Shown one piece after another: positions 15,779 through 24,994 of a DNA stretch of 64,000 bases. The notes under the pieces are model-generated. The model was not told the DNA's origin, did no database searches, and saw only the letters and a program-made list of their open reading frames with translations. Source of the DNA: CAYFVU01 sp964346645 (GTDB lineage Bacteria; Spirochaetota; Spirochaetia; DSM-16054; Sediminispirochaetaceae); assembly GCA_964346645.1 (NCBI GenBank), contig CAYFVU010000002.1, positions 14,394 to 78,393 of the forward strand. The letters are read 5' to 3'. Position 1 is the first letter of the stretch, and every line of letters starts with the position of its first letter. Made by a program: the position numbers and the translations under genes.

Positions 15779-17452
15779 ATGGTCTCGCAAAACGAATCAG
15801 GCCCCCTCATTGTGCAGGGCGACAGCTCAATTCTTCTCGATGTCCACCACCCCTCCGCCGAGGAGGCGAGATCGGAGATCGGACCCTTCTCCGAGCTTGA
15901 GAAGTCTCCCGAACACATGCACACCTACCGCATAACTCCACTCTCGGTTTGGAACGCCGCCTCTGCCGGCTATGGCGCGGAGGAGGTGGTCGAAAAGCTC
16001 TCTGCATGGTCGAAATTCGCCGTACCGGAGAACGTAAACTACTTCATTTACGACACGATGGAGCGCTATGGAAAGCTGACCCTCGAGCAGATAGACGGCG
16101 AGGAGAGGCGGCTCTTTCTGAGGGTCGACGACAACGCGGTCCGTACCGAAATAGAGTACAACAGACGTGCAATGAAGTATCTCTCGCCCGCCGAAGGCGG
16201 TTTCTTCGTCGATCTCCTCGACCGCGGCACGATAAAACAGGTGCTGATCAAGGTGGGCTACCCGGTCCAGGACAAGGCGCCGCTCAAGGAGGGCGCGGCC
16301 CTCGAGCTTCAGCTGCGCGAGAAGACCGGCGACGGCTACCCCTTCCACGTCCGCGACTATCAGATAGAGGCCGCGGAGGTCTTCTACGGAGGAGGCAAAC
16401 CGGGAAACGGCTTCGGCACGGTGGTGCTTCCCTGCGGCTCGGGAAAGACCATCATCGGAATGAAGGTGATGGAGCTCGCTCAGACCTACACCCTCATACT
16501 CGCGCCGAATACCGCGGCGGTGCATCAGTGGATCGACGAGATAGCCGACAAGACCTCTATAGACCGGGAACAGATAGGGGAGTACACCGGCGAAAAGAAG
16601 CAGGTGCGGCCGATTACGGTGGGCACCTACCAGATCCTCACCTGGCGGCCCGACAAGGAGGGGGACTTTCCCCACTTCGGCCTCTTCCGCTCGCACCCCT
16701 GGGGACTGATCATCTACGACGAGGTCCACCTCCTGCCCGCACCGGTCTTCCGCGTGACGGCGGAGATCCAGGCACTGCGGCGCCTCGGCCTCACCGCCAC
16801 ACTGGTGAGAGAGGACGGACGGGAGGAGGACGTCTTCTCCCTCGTCGGACCGAAACGCTACGACGTGCCATGGAAGGAGCTCGAGCAGAAGGGCTGGATC
16901 GCCGAGGCGGTGTGCAACGAGATCCGCCTCTCACTCCCTGATGAGGACAAGATCCCCTACGCCACCAGCGACAAACGGGCGAAGTACAGGATAGCCGCCG
17001 AGAACTCCCGAAAGCTCGACATCGCCCGTCAGCTGATCGCCAACCACCGCGAAGACCAGATTTTAGTCATAGGGCAGTACATCAATCAGCTGAAGCACAT
17101 CGCGAAGAGCCTCGACGTGCCGCTTATCACCGGCAAGACCCCGAACGCCGAGAGGGAACGAATCTACAACCAGTTCAGAAAGGGGGAGCTACAGGTCATC
17201 GTGGTCTCGAAGGTGGCGAACTTCGCCATCGATCTGCCCGATGCCTCGGTGGCGATACAGGTCTCCGGCACCTTCGGGAGCCGACAGGAGGAGGCCCAGC
17301 GCCTCGGCAGAATACTCAGACCGAAGAAGAAGAACTCCTACTTCTACACCCTCGTGACGCAGCACACGGTGGAGGAGGAGTACGCCCTCAACAGACAGAA
17401 GTTCCTCACCGAGCAGGGATACAAGTACCACATCGAAATGTGGGACGGATAG
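15779..17452 (+). CDS. XPB/Rad25-type DNA repair helicase
   Basis: 557 residues. The N-terminal 180 residues contain the damage-recognition/XPB N-terminal type domain. The superfamily 2 motor has Walker A PCGSGKTIIGMK (about 217), the DEVH box in IIYDEVHLLPA (about 313), GLTATLVREDGRE (about 340, with the RED-type motif of XPB), and motif VI EAQRLGRILRPKKK near 510. XPB opens DNA in eukaryotic TFIIH; bacterial XPB proteins have 3'-5' helicase activity and occur in spirochaetes and some other phyla. The next gene, 24 bases on, encodes a helicase-associated protein, so the two probably work as a complex in nucleotide excision or recombination repair. Confidence 0.93.
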   Translation: MVSQNESGPLIVQGDSSILLDVHHPSAEEARSEIGPFSELEKSPEHMHTYRITPLSVWNAASAGYGAEEVVEKLSAWSKFAVPENVNYFIYDTMERYGKLTLEQIDGEERRLFLRVDDNAVRTEIEYNRRAMKYLSPAEGGFFVDLLDRGTIKQVLIKVGYPVQDKAPLKEGAALELQLREKTGDGYPFHVRDYQIEAAEVFYGGGKPGNGFGTVVLPCGSGKTIIGMKVMELAQTYTLILAPNTAAVHQWIDEIADKTSIDREQIGEYTGEKKQVRPITVGTYQILTWRPDKEGDFPHFGLFRSHPWGLIIYDEVHLLPAPVFRVTAEIQALRRLGLTATLVREDGREEDVFSLVGPKRYDVPWKELEQKGWIAEAVCNEIRLSLPDEDKIPYATSDKRAKYRIAAENSRKLDIARQLIANHREDQILVIGQYINQLKHIAKSLDVPLITGKTPNAERERIYNQFRKGELQVIVVSKVANFAIDLPDASVAIQVSGTFGSRQEEAQRLGRILRPKKKNSYFYTLVTQHTVEEEYALNRQKFLTEQGYKYHIEMWDG

Positions 17453-17476
17453 AGAAGGAAGTCAAAAGGAGCCGTG

Positions 17477-19615
17477 ATGGCCGAAGAGCATACGATACAG
17501 GAGAGGGAAGAGTGGAAACGGGCGATGCTGGAGCTGCCCGACGAACTCTTTTTCTCCATCATGAGAACCTACCTCGGCGAGATCCGGACACCCTTCCATA
17601 AACCGGCGCTGGTGGACCGGCTCGCAAACTTTCTCGGCCACGAGGAGACCGTCCGCAGAATCGTCGCATTCATCGACGACCGCGACGCGGTCTTCATCAC
17701 CGCCGTGGACCTGCTCGGCAGCCCCCACATCACCACCCTCTACTCCCTCTTCGAAGAGGAGCTCGATTATTTCAGTTTCCACGGCCGCTTGAGAAACCTA
17801 CAGGAGCGTCTTCTCGTCTACCACCGCCGCTCCGACGACGGCATCGCGGTCAATCCGCTCCTGCTCCCGGTCCTGCGTCACGGGGTCATACGGGCGCCGA
17901 TCCTCTTCGAGTATCGGCACTCCGAGAAGGAGGAAGATACCGAGAAGAGCCCCCGCATCACCGAGACTCATCTCCATGCCCTCATTGCCTACCTCCTCAT
18001 CGACGACAAGCTCCTGAAATCCGACGGAACGCTGAAGAAGAAGAGCTCCGACCGCCTTGCGAGGGTCTTCTCTTCGGAGGATGGCGGGCAGGAGCTGTTC
18101 CTCCGTCTTCTCCGTGCCGCCACCAATCTGGGCCTCGTGGAGCGCAGAGAGAGCAGAATCATCCCGAAACGCAGGGCCCTCGACGCATTCGCAGAGATGC
18201 CGCGGGAAGTCCGAACCTCCGCCCTGTGGGCTGCGGCGTTCGACGGAGGACAGGAGGCCTCCGGTAGAGAAATTTCCTCCCTCCCTCCCCGGGAGCTGTA
18301 TAGACGGTCTCGGTTGCTGCGCAGCGTGCTCGATTCAATGCCGAACCGGACGGTCTTCACCTTCTCCGGGCTCCGCAGGCTTATCCGCGTCTGTACGATC
18401 AATGCGGGCATGGACGGCAGGTATCTCCCTGTCCGCCCAGAGGAGATGGTCGAGCTCGGCCTGCTCGAGGAAAGGGACGAGGGGGTCTCTCTCGCCTTCG
18501 GCACGAGACGGGAGCTCGAGGCATCTCCGATCGAGCGGCCGATTCTCATTCAGCCCGACTTCAGCGTCACCGTACAGCCTCCCGTAGACTTTCCCACCGG
18601 CGTCCGTATCAGCGAGCTCTTCGACATACGCAACTACGACATCTATCCCCGTTACGAGCTCACGAAATACTCCTACACCCGCGCCCGGAGCCACAGGTTC
18701 ACCTACGAGGAGCTGATCGCGTTCATCGAGGAGCATTCGGAGAACGAGCCGCCCCACAACATCGTAATGACGATAAAGGCGTGGGAGCGGGCCTTCTCCG
18801 GAGTGAGCCTCTACGAGGGGATAGTCCTCGAGGTCGACGAGGAGCGTTCTCACCTCGTCGACCACACTCCCGGACTGCAGGAGCACATCCTCCACTCGTT
18901 CGGAGGCGGGCTCTACCTGCTCGACCCTTCGACCGTCGATGAATGGACGAGGGCACTCGAGAAGAGCGGAATCGAGCCCGTCCCCCCCATTCACCGTCCC
19001 GGATCAGAGACGCGGGCCGAAACGGCACAACAACCGGGCCCGCCCCTCGCCTCGATCTATGCCGCCGAGCTCCGTAATGAGCTGCGCGAGGACGAATCGG
19101 ACGAGGCCCGCTCGCCGTTATCCGCCGCCCCCGGCTCGCCGTCCCGACATCCGGCCTTCTCTAGTGCACAGGAGAAGCTGGATGCCGACGAGCTCTACGA
19201 GGAGCTGCGACGGGCGGCGGAACCTCTCTCGCTCAGCGAAAACCAGCGAAGGGAGCTGCAGCAGTACATCGACCACAAGCTCCTCCTCTTTCCCGAGCAG
19301 GTCGGCCGCCACATGCTCAGCGACGAAACCACCGAGGCACGGGGAATCGACTACTCCGGCAAGGTACGCATAGTCGAGCAGTCGGTCTCTCACGAGTTCG
19401 ATCTGTTGGAAATCGTGCAGCGCATGCCGGCGGGCAAACCGAAGCGGATGCTGCTGCGGCCGGAGCGGCTCGAAAGGGGCGAGAAGGAGCTCTACCTCAA
19501 CGGTCGAGAGCTCCCACACGGGGAGGTGCAGAGAATCCCCGTGGGAAAGATCAGCTACGTCAAGCGCTGGAAGAGCTCGCTCTTTACCGGACTCGAGGAT
19601 TCGAACCGCCGGTGA
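17477..19615 (+). CDS. Helicase-associated protein (XPB/Ssl2-like N-terminal domain family), partner of XPB
   Basis: 712 residues from the ATG at 17477, with AAGGAG five bases upstream; a GTG three bases earlier is too close to that site. Residues about 350-500 (LIQPDFSVTVQPP, then PRYELTKYSYTRARSH and FTYEELIAFIEEHSE) match the helicase-associated domain that in some bacteria stands beside XPB genes. No Walker A, DEAD box or nuclease motif is visible. The region about 500-570 is low-complexity and proline/glutamate rich. Its position directly behind the XPB gene suggests it is a DNA-binding or regulatory subunit, like archaeal Bax1 in concept though not in sequence. The 3' end overlaps aroDE by 32 bases. 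Confidence 0.8.
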   Translation: MAEEHTIQEREEWKRAMLELPDELFFSIMRTYLGEIRTPFHKPALVDRLANFLGHEETVRRIVAFIDDRDAVFITAVDLLGSPHITTLYSLFEEELDYFSFHGRLRNLQERLLVYHRRSDDGIAVNPLLLPVLRHGVIRAPILFEYRHSEKEEDTEKSPRITETHLHALIAYLLIDDKLLKSDGTLKKKSSDRLARVFSSEDGGQELFLRLLRAATNLGLVERRESRIIPKRRALDAFAEMPREVRTSALWAAAFDGGQEASGREISSLPPRELYRRSRLLRSVLDSMPNRTVFTFSGLRRLIRVCTINAGMDGRYLPVRPEEMVELGLLEERDEGVSLAFGTRRELEASPIERPILIQPDFSVTVQPPVDFPTGVRISELFDIRNYDIYPRYELTKYSYTRARSHRFTYEELIAFIEEHSENEPPHNIVMTIKAWERAFSGVSLYEGIVLEVDEERSHLVDHTPGLQEHILHSFGGGLYLLDPSTVDEWTRALEKSGIEPVPPIHRPGSETRAETAQQPGPPLASIYAAELRNELREDESDEARSPLSAAPGSPSRHPAFSSAQEKLDADELYEELRRAAEPLSLSENQRRELQQYIDHKLLLFPEQVGRHMLSDETTEARGIDYSGKVRIVEQSVSHEFDLLEIVQRMPAGKPKRMLLRPERLERGEKELYLNGRELPHGEVQRIPVGKISYVKRWKSSLFTGLEDSNRR

Positions 19616-21053
19616 AGATGCGGAACTGCGCCTGCGCCTGGGTGCGCAGCATTTCGGCCCCGCCGATGGTCGCGCAGCCCCCCTCCCGCGCCCGCTGCAT
19701 GAAGCGGGTCACCGCCGGTGTGTAGATGATGTCGTAGACCGTCTCGGCACCGCTGAAGCGGTAGGAGGGGAGCGGTTCATCCTCCGGGTGCGGCTCCATA
19801 CCTATGCTCGTAGTCTGTACGATGAGATCGTACGGTCCCGATTCGGCCGCCTGCTCCAGCGAGAGGGCGCGGCCGCCTACTTCGGCAGCCAACCGCTCGG
19901 CCTTCCCGACCGTCCTGTTGCACACGGAAACCTCCACAGCTCTATCGTTCAGGGCGTGCACCGCCGTACGCGCCGCCCCTCCGGCTCCTATCACGAGGCA
20001 GTTGCGGATCGCCCCCCGCCCGATGAGTCCCTCGAGTGGGGCGAGAAAGCCCTCGTAGTCGGTGTTCGTCCCGTGCCAGCCTCTCGGTCCGCGGTAGACG
20101 GTGTTGCAGGCACCGATTTTCTTCACCACCCCGTCTACCTCGTCGAGCTCGGAGATTACCGCCTCCTTGTGCGGTACGGTCACCGAGAATCCGTCCACCG
20201 GCAGCGCCTCCGCGAGCCGAAAGAAGGCCTTCGGATCGTCGACGAGAAAGGGAAGGTAGACCGCCTGCAAGCCCGCCTCCCGCAGCCATCCGTTGTGTAT
20301 GAGAGGTGAACGGCTGTGCGCCACCGGATTGCCGATGATGCCCAGAATCTTCGTCCCGGCGCCTATCTCCTCGGCACGGTAGACCTCCGCAAGCTCTTCC
20401 AAGGTGGGCACCGCCGCCTGAGAGGGGGCGGGGGAGGGCTCGACCCTCCCCCGCCCCGGAGCGGAGCCGTATTCCCTCACGGAGCGCTCGTCCAGCGCAT
20501 AGGTCCACAGGGAGCCGAAGCGCCGGTAGAGTATCCGGGTAAAGAGTCCCGGCTCACCCTCCCCGACGAGAATCTTCTCCTCGATCCCGGAGAGCTCCTC
20601 TGCGGCCCGCACGAATCGGAGGGCATCCGCCGTGCCGCGAAGCTCGGCGGCCACCTTTACGACTGCGCCGCCGGCTCTCGCAGCCTCCGCCCTCCTCCGC
20701 AGATCCGCAGGCGGGCCGCCCGAGAAGTAGAGCCGCCGCACCAGCCGTCCCCCACCCTCTCTCAGCTCATCGGAGCGCGCGATCTTCTCGGCAGTCTCCT
20801 CGTCGGCGGTTTCGACATAGGCCGCTTTCCTCCTCGCCGCTGCGAGAAGGATGTCTGTCGCCTCCCCTTCGGTCCCGTAGTCGGCAACGACCACCGGGAG
20901 CGGCGATTCGGCGATGAGCCGCTCGACTTCCGGCGGTCTGATCTCGGAGTGAGATACGATCCCGAGTTCGGCCATCGACACCCTGTCTCTATTCCGTTCG
21001 ATCAGATTCAGATTCTCCCGTACACCTTTCTCCGTCAACTCTAGACACAACAT
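19584..21053 (-). CDS. aroE: Fused type I 3-dehydroquinase-like domain and shikimate dehydrogenase
   Basis: 489 residues; start ATG 21053 with GAGAGGAG upstream. The C-terminal half (about 235-489) is a complete AroE: SRSPLIHN (247-254), VPHKE with Lys296, GACNTV with Asn317, GTNTDYEG with Asp332, and the NADP loop VIGAGGAART. The N-terminal half (1-205) follows type I AroD: Schiff-base Lys133 in AVVKVAAE, Arg173 in LFTRILYRRFGS and Ser197 in GSAPG. By eye, residues equal to E. coli Arg48, Arg82, His143 and Gln236 are replaced (Gly, Asp, Tyr/Phe, Arg), so dehydratase activity is doubtful. AroE reduces 3-dehydroshikimate to shikimate, feeding the AroK and AroC found at 10.5-12.2 kb. Confidence 0.9.
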   Translation of the reverse strand: MLCLELTEKGVRENLNLIERNRDRVSMAELGIVSHSEIRPPEVERLIAESPLPVVVADYGTEGEATDILLAAARRKAAYVETADEETAEKIARSDELREGGGRLVRRLYFSGGPPADLRRRAEAARAGGAVVKVAAELRGTADALRFVRAAEELSGIEEKILVGEGEPGLFTRILYRRFGSLWTYALDERSVREYGSAPGRGRVEPSPAPSQAAVPTLEELAEVYRAEEIGAGTKILGIIGNPVAHSRSPLIHNGWLREAGLQAVYLPFLVDDPKAFFRLAEALPVDGFSVTVPHKEAVISELDEVDGVVKKIGACNTVYRGPRGWHGTNTDYEGFLAPLEGLIGRGAIRNCLVIGAGGAARTAVHALNDRAVEVSVCNRTVGKAERLAAEVGGRALSLEQAAESGPYDLIVQTTSIGMEPHPEDEPLPSYRFSGAETVYDIIYTPAVTRFMQRAREGGCATIGGAEMLRTQAQAQFRIFTGGSNPRVR

Positions 21054-21094
21054 CCTCTGCCGCTCCTCTCTCCTTTCGTACTCACCTCTTTCAG

Positions 21095-22777
21095 CTACTC
21101 GATCTGAGCCTCGAGACTTCGCAGCCGGTCCTGCAGCTCCTCGTCGTCGGGGCGGGATGCCACCGCCTGCCTTAGATACCTCGCGGCCTTCGCCGTCTCT
21201 CCCTGCTGCTGGTACAACTCCGAGATACGGATGAGGGCCCTCGTGTTCTGCATGTTCTCGTAGAGCGCGGACTGGAGGCTGGCGATCTTGGCTTCCGCTC
21301 CCCCCTGCACCTCGCTCAGGTAGAAATACAGAATGCTCCTCACCTCGGAGGAGTCGCTGTTCTCGAGACGGCGATTGACGTAGTCGCGCAGATCCTGTTC
21401 GCGGCCGGCCTCCAGGAGCGTGTCGAGATATACGGTAATCGCCGCGGGCTCTTCGGGAAACAGCTCTATGAGCTCGATCGCGTAGGAGAGCGCCTCCTCG
21501 GTGCTCCCCCGGCCCCTGTAGAGCCGCACCGCCGATTTCAGCACTTCGTAGTCCTGCGGACTGTACTCCAAGAGCCGCTGCAGATACTCCTCTCCATCCT
21601 CCCATCGTGCGAGCCGCACCGCGAGCTCGAGGAGACTTGTGAGCAGCTGCATGTTCCACGTCTCTTCGCCCCACCGCTGCCGCAGCAACGAATAGGCATC
21701 CTCTTCTCTGCCGCTGCTCACCATGACCTCCGACAGGAGGATGGAGAACTCGTATACCTCGGGGTACGAAGCGAGCCCGCGTCGCGCGAGTTGCTCCGCT
21801 TCCCGGTAATTTGCCCTATCGGCTGCCGCACGCCCGCGAACGAGGATCGTTTCGGCAGTCTCCTCGTGCTCGCGCTCATAGCCGCGCACCAGCCGCATCG
21901 CCTTCTCCGCATCTCCCCGCTTCTCGAGCAGCACGGCCCGCAGGAGGAGGAGCCTCCCGTCGTCGGAGAAACGGGATATGGCGGAGGAGAGCAGTGCATC
22001 GGCCCGCTCGTACCGTCCGAGGGTGACGAGGACCTCCAGCGCAGCGCGCGTCACCTCGAGCCTATCCGGAAAACGCTCGAGCAGAAGCTCTGCATAGGCG
22101 AGGACCTGTTTCGGGCGTCCGCGGCACTCTGCGAGCTCTACCGCCGCGAGCAAGGCGGGATAGCATGAGGGATCCGCCTCCGATATATGCAGGAAGCGAT
22201 CGAGAGCATCTCCCTCCTGCCCCTCCATACGGAGCGAGACTCCCAGGAGGTAGCTCACCAGAAGCGAATCCGGATTCACCTCCGCGAGCTGCTCGACGGT
22301 CTCTCGAGCCCTCGCCACATCCTGCGCATCCGATCCCGTCAGCAGGGTGAGGGAGGAGAGGAGGAGCGTAATGAAATCGGTCTTCCCGCTCTCCACCTCG
22401 GGATAGCTGCCCGCCTCTACCTCCTCTACGATCCTCCCATAGATGCTCGTGGCCGGCAGGGACACCATGTAGTCCTCGTCTTTAAGGTACGGATAGACGA
22501 TGCTGCGTATGGAGAGTGCGGCATAGGCGAGCTCTGCGCCGCGCTCGGTGCTGTGGAGATTCTCGGATCTCAGAAGATCGAGTCCCTCCTCTAAGGCGGC
22601 GGGAGTGCCGACCGCGATGGAGTTGCGGGCCTCTTCGAAGACCTGGGCTCTTCTGCGGATCTCCTGCTGCAGGCCGTCATCGGCCTCTTCGGTGCCGCCG
22701 GAACCCGCACACCCGGACAAGAAAAGCGCACCCGATAGGAAAAGAAGTGCCGTCAAAAATGCTGCGATTCTTCCCAA
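21095..22777 (-). CDS. TPR lipoprotein
   Basis: About 560 residues from a TTG at 22777; a longer TTG start at 22846 overlaps a better promoter and is less likely. The signal peptide LTALLFLSGALFLSGC ends in a lipobox, so it is predicted to be a lipoprotein. The mature protein is almost all helical TPR-like repeats (for example LGRYERADALLSSAISRFSD and RGDAEKAMRLVRGY). Such proteins act as scaffolds in the periplasm; no partner is identifiable. It is divergent from another TPR lipoprotein gene, with which it shares a TTGCAA box. The downstream aroDE gene starts 41 bases past its stop. Confidence 0.82.
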   Translation of the reverse strand: MGRIAAFLTALLFLSGALFLSGCAGSGGTEEADDGLQQEIRRRAQVFEEARNSIAVGTPAALEEGLDLLRSENLHSTERGAELAYAALSIRSIVYPYLKDEDYMVSLPATSIYGRIVEEVEAGSYPEVESGKTDFITLLLSSLTLLTGSDAQDVARARETVEQLAEVNPDSLLVSYLLGVSLRMEGQEGDALDRFLHISEADPSCYPALLAAVELAECRGRPKQVLAYAELLLERFPDRLEVTRAALEVLVTLGRYERADALLSSAISRFSDDGRLLLLRAVLLEKRGDAEKAMRLVRGYEREHEETAETILVRGRAAADRANYREAEQLARRGLASYPEVYEFSILLSEVMVSSGREEDAYSLLRQRWGEETWNMQLLTSLLELAVRLARWEDGEEYLQRLLEYSPQDYEVLKSAVRLYRGRGSTEEALSYAIELIELFPEEPAAITVYLDTLLEAGREQDLRDYVNRRLENSDSSEVRSILYFYLSEVQGGAEAKIASLQSALYENMQNTRALIRISELYQQQGETAKAARYLRQAVASRPDDEELQDRLRSLEAQIE

Positions 22778-22818
22778 GGTATCTCGGTCTCTCCCGGTCT
22801 TCTTTCGACGATTAGAGG

Positions 22819-22846
22819 AGTGTAGCAGAACCCACCTCTCTTGCAA
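22819..22846 (-). promoter_or_regulatory. Promoter of the leftward TPR lipoprotein gene
   Basis: TTGCAA (22841-22846), a 16-base spacer and TACACT (22819-22824) on the minus strand. The TTGCAA box is its own reverse complement and is also the -35 box of the rightward gene. Confidence 0.45.
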
Positions 22847-22869
22847 ACCCTATACGCCTGTGATACATT
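22841..22869 (+). promoter_or_regulatory. Promoter of the rightward TPR lipoprotein gene
   Basis: TTGCAA (22841-22846), a 17-base spacer and TACATT (22864-22869). The ATG (22881) is 11 bases past the -10 box, giving a leader of about 5 bases without a Shine-Dalgarno. Confidence 0.55.
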
Positions 22870-22880
22870 CCCGACCATAG

Positions 22881-23993
22881 ATGACACGATCGATGTTTTC
22901 ACGCCAGCTTACCATCGTTGGAATACTGTTTCTCCTGTCGGCAGCATTCGTCTACATAGGCTGTCGTGAAAACGGCCCGGAACCCAGCGAAGCCTATCGG
23001 CCCTACATCGTAGGAAGCGAGGAGCAGAAAGAGGAGCTGCGGAGCCTTTTTACCACCCTCGAGGGTGAGCCGGAGAGCCCCGAGAACAGGTTCATCATCA
23101 TTCAGGAGATTACCAAGATTCTGCACGCGCAGGAACGAAACAATCTCCTCAACCTCTTTCTCACCACTTACGTGGAGAACCACCGCGACGATCCGTTCAA
23201 CGGCTTCTATCTACTTATCGTCGCAAGAAACTATCTCGAAAAGGGCGCCGAGCCATTTGCGGTACACTATTTCGAGAGAATTCTCAAAAATCACCCCGAT
23301 CTCTCGGTAAACGACCGCTCTATCCACTACGTCTGCCTGAGCAATCTCATAAAACTGGTGGAGAACCCGGAGGTCAAGGTCACCTACTACAAGAGCCTCA
23401 TTTCCCGCTTCGGCGACAAGATCGAAAAGGGACCGACCTACTACCACCTCGCCGACACCTACGAGGAGCTCGGGGAGTGGGACCTCGCGATACAGGCCTA
23501 CCGCAACTTCCTCAACTATCCGAACGCCGAGGTCGAGGGAGTCCCGAACGCGCAAGAGCAGGTGCTCACCATGATCGAGTTCTACGACTACAAGAACAAG
23601 AACTGGACCATGGAGAGTCTCGACAAGCTCGTGAGCACGATAAAGTACGCCATCCGCACCAGAAATGCATCGCTGCTGAGCCGCTACCGCGCGAAGGTCA
23701 ACTTCTTCGCCGTCTCATGGGAGGAGCGGAAGGTGGATGCGGACCTCAACTTCCTGGAGGGTCTGAACGCCTTCCTCAACCGGCGCATCCACTACTCGGG
23801 CGAGCTCGACCTCGACTCGAACGCGCAGGAGGCGTACCTGAAGACCTGGGGCTGGTCCTACCGCATCAAGACCTGGTACCTCTACTTCCGCCGGGTCCAT
23901 TTCCCCTCCAATCCCGAGATTCACGGCCAGTGGGAGTGGGGAGGAATCTATTTCGGAGAGAAGCCCTTTGCCGGCACCCGTTTCCCCAATTAA
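22881..23993 (+). CDS. TPR lipoprotein, spirochaete conserved type
   Basis: 370 residues. The signal peptide runs through LTIVGILFLLSAAFVYIGC, where the cysteine (about 28) is a lipobox cysteine. TPR-like helix pairs are visible in the middle (HYFERILKNHPDLSVNDRSI and YYHLADTYEELGEWDLAIQA). The C-terminal 100 residues are rich in Tyr, Trp and Arg (LKTWGWSYRIKTWYLYFRR) and lack a recognisable domain. It is probably anchored in the periplasm or outer membrane. It heads a rightward run of three secreted-protein genes ending at 26.3 kb. Function unknown. Confidence 0.8.
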   Translation: MTRSMFSRQLTIVGILFLLSAAFVYIGCRENGPEPSEAYRPYIVGSEEQKEELRSLFTTLEGEPESPENRFIIIQEITKILHAQERNNLLNLFLTTYVENHRDDPFNGFYLLIVARNYLEKGAEPFAVHYFERILKNHPDLSVNDRSIHYVCLSNLIKLVENPEVKVTYYKSLISRFGDKIEKGPTYYHLADTYEELGEWDLAIQAYRNFLNYPNAEVEGVPNAQEQVLTMIEFYDYKNKNWTMESLDKLVSTIKYAIRTRNASLLSRYRAKVNFFAVSWEERKVDADLNFLEGLNAFLNRRIHYSGELDLDSNAQEAYLKTWGWSYRIKTWYLYFRRVHFPSNPEIHGQWEWGGIYFGEKPFAGTRFPN

Positions 23994-24065
23994 CCGATCC
24001 ATCGGGGCAAATATTCGGGCCGCGATGCGGTAAGAGGCTGTAAATGGCCGGGAAAAGTGTCGATA

Positions 24066-24962
24066 ATGGGAGGGATGACGCCGGTGACACGCCGCACACA
24101 GCTCCTACGCAGACTCATCGTCCTCCTCATGCTGCTCCCATGGCCGACCGTGCTCGCAACCGCGCAGGAGCAGATCGACTTCTCTACCGAGCTCTCGGTT
24201 GATTGGAGAAGGGGTGAGATCGAGCTCCGTTTCGTCTTCCCCCTCTCCGAGGGGCAAGCGCTCTCTCCCAGACTGCGAGATCTCTACACGCGCACGAGCC
24301 GCAGCAATCTCGGATTCTCCTTCGTAGATGAGTTCTCTCGACTCAGGCTGAACTCCCGCACCGACGTGGGCGGGTATCTAAAGCAGCATCCGCAGATCGC
24401 CATGGAACTGAGCACGAGAAGCGCAGACGGCTACCTGGAGACCGACTCCTCCTACTCCGAGAACTTCTCCGAGTTCCGCGTCACCTACCGTTTTCCCCTC
24501 CATTCACTCTTCGCCGAACCCTTCATCGCCCACGACTCCGCAGCTCCTCCACCGCCCCTCCTCAGATACGTGCCTTCGGGCCCCTTTTCCGGGATCGTCA
24601 TTTATGTTGAGGAGGAGCTCCCGGTTCACGGCACCAACGTCAGCGACGGGCTCTCCCCCGCCCTCTTTCCCCGCGTGTACAGCAATGATATGGAGCTGCT
24701 CGCAGCCAAAGAGATGGTTGCCCCCGAAGCGCTCGAGCAGTGGGGTATGGTCGGCTACTACAGCCGCGAGCAGATCGACAGCCTGTCGGAGAGAGTCGGC
24801 GAGGTGCCGCTCTACACCAAGGCCTCCGCACTCTTCGGAGAAGAGCCGACCGATCTCCTCATTCCGCGCAGGGGGGCCGAGCTCATCCTATCGAGCGAGG
24901 AGACCGTGCGCCTCATCAGCGAAGGAAAGATCGCGATCGTACACGAAGCCCCGTTACATTGA
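24066..24962 (+). CDS. Secreted protein with an LPP20/FlgP-like C-terminal region
   Basis: About 298 residues; start uncertain (GTG 24057, ATG 24066 or ATG 24075). The signal peptide RRLIVLLMLLPWPTVLATAQ would be cut near ATA-QE. The C-terminal 130 residues run SGIVIYVEEELPV, then LSPALFPRVYSNDMELL, WGMVGYYSREQ, GEVPLYTKASALFGE and KIAIVHEA. That order matches the repeating pattern seen in LPP20-type lipoproteins and flagellar FlgP/FlgT-like proteins. The match is by eye. The N-terminal half is beta-rich and unrecognised. It is probably periplasmic. Confidence 0.7.
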   Translation: MGGMTPVTRRTQLLRRLIVLLMLLPWPTVLATAQEQIDFSTELSVDWRRGEIELRFVFPLSEGQALSPRLRDLYTRTSRSNLGFSFVDEFSRLRLNSRTDVGGYLKQHPQIAMELSTRSADGYLETDSSYSENFSEFRVTYRFPLHSLFAEPFIAHDSAAPPPPLLRYVPSGPFSGIVIYVEEELPVHGTNVSDGLSPALFPRVYSNDMELLAAKEMVAPEALEQWGMVGYYSREQIDSLSERVGEVPLYTKASALFGEEPTDLLIPRRGAELILSSEETVRLISEGKIAIVHEAPLH

Positions 24963-24988
24963 CTTTCACCCCTCATACGTTCTATACA
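24959..24988 (+). promoter_or_regulatory. Promoter of the SH3-domain lipoprotein gene
   Basis: TTGACT (24959-24964, overlapping the preceding stop codon), an 18-base spacer and TATACA (24983-24988), then six bases and the ATG at 24995. A leaderless start is predicted. Confidence 0.55.
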
Positions 24989-24994
24989 TTGAGT

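Noticed and set aside
22778..22846. TTG at 22846 as the start of the leftward TPR lipoprotein
   Set aside because: It would put a poor charged stretch before the signal peptide and overlap the shared promoter box; the TTG at 22777 gives a normal lipoprotein signal.
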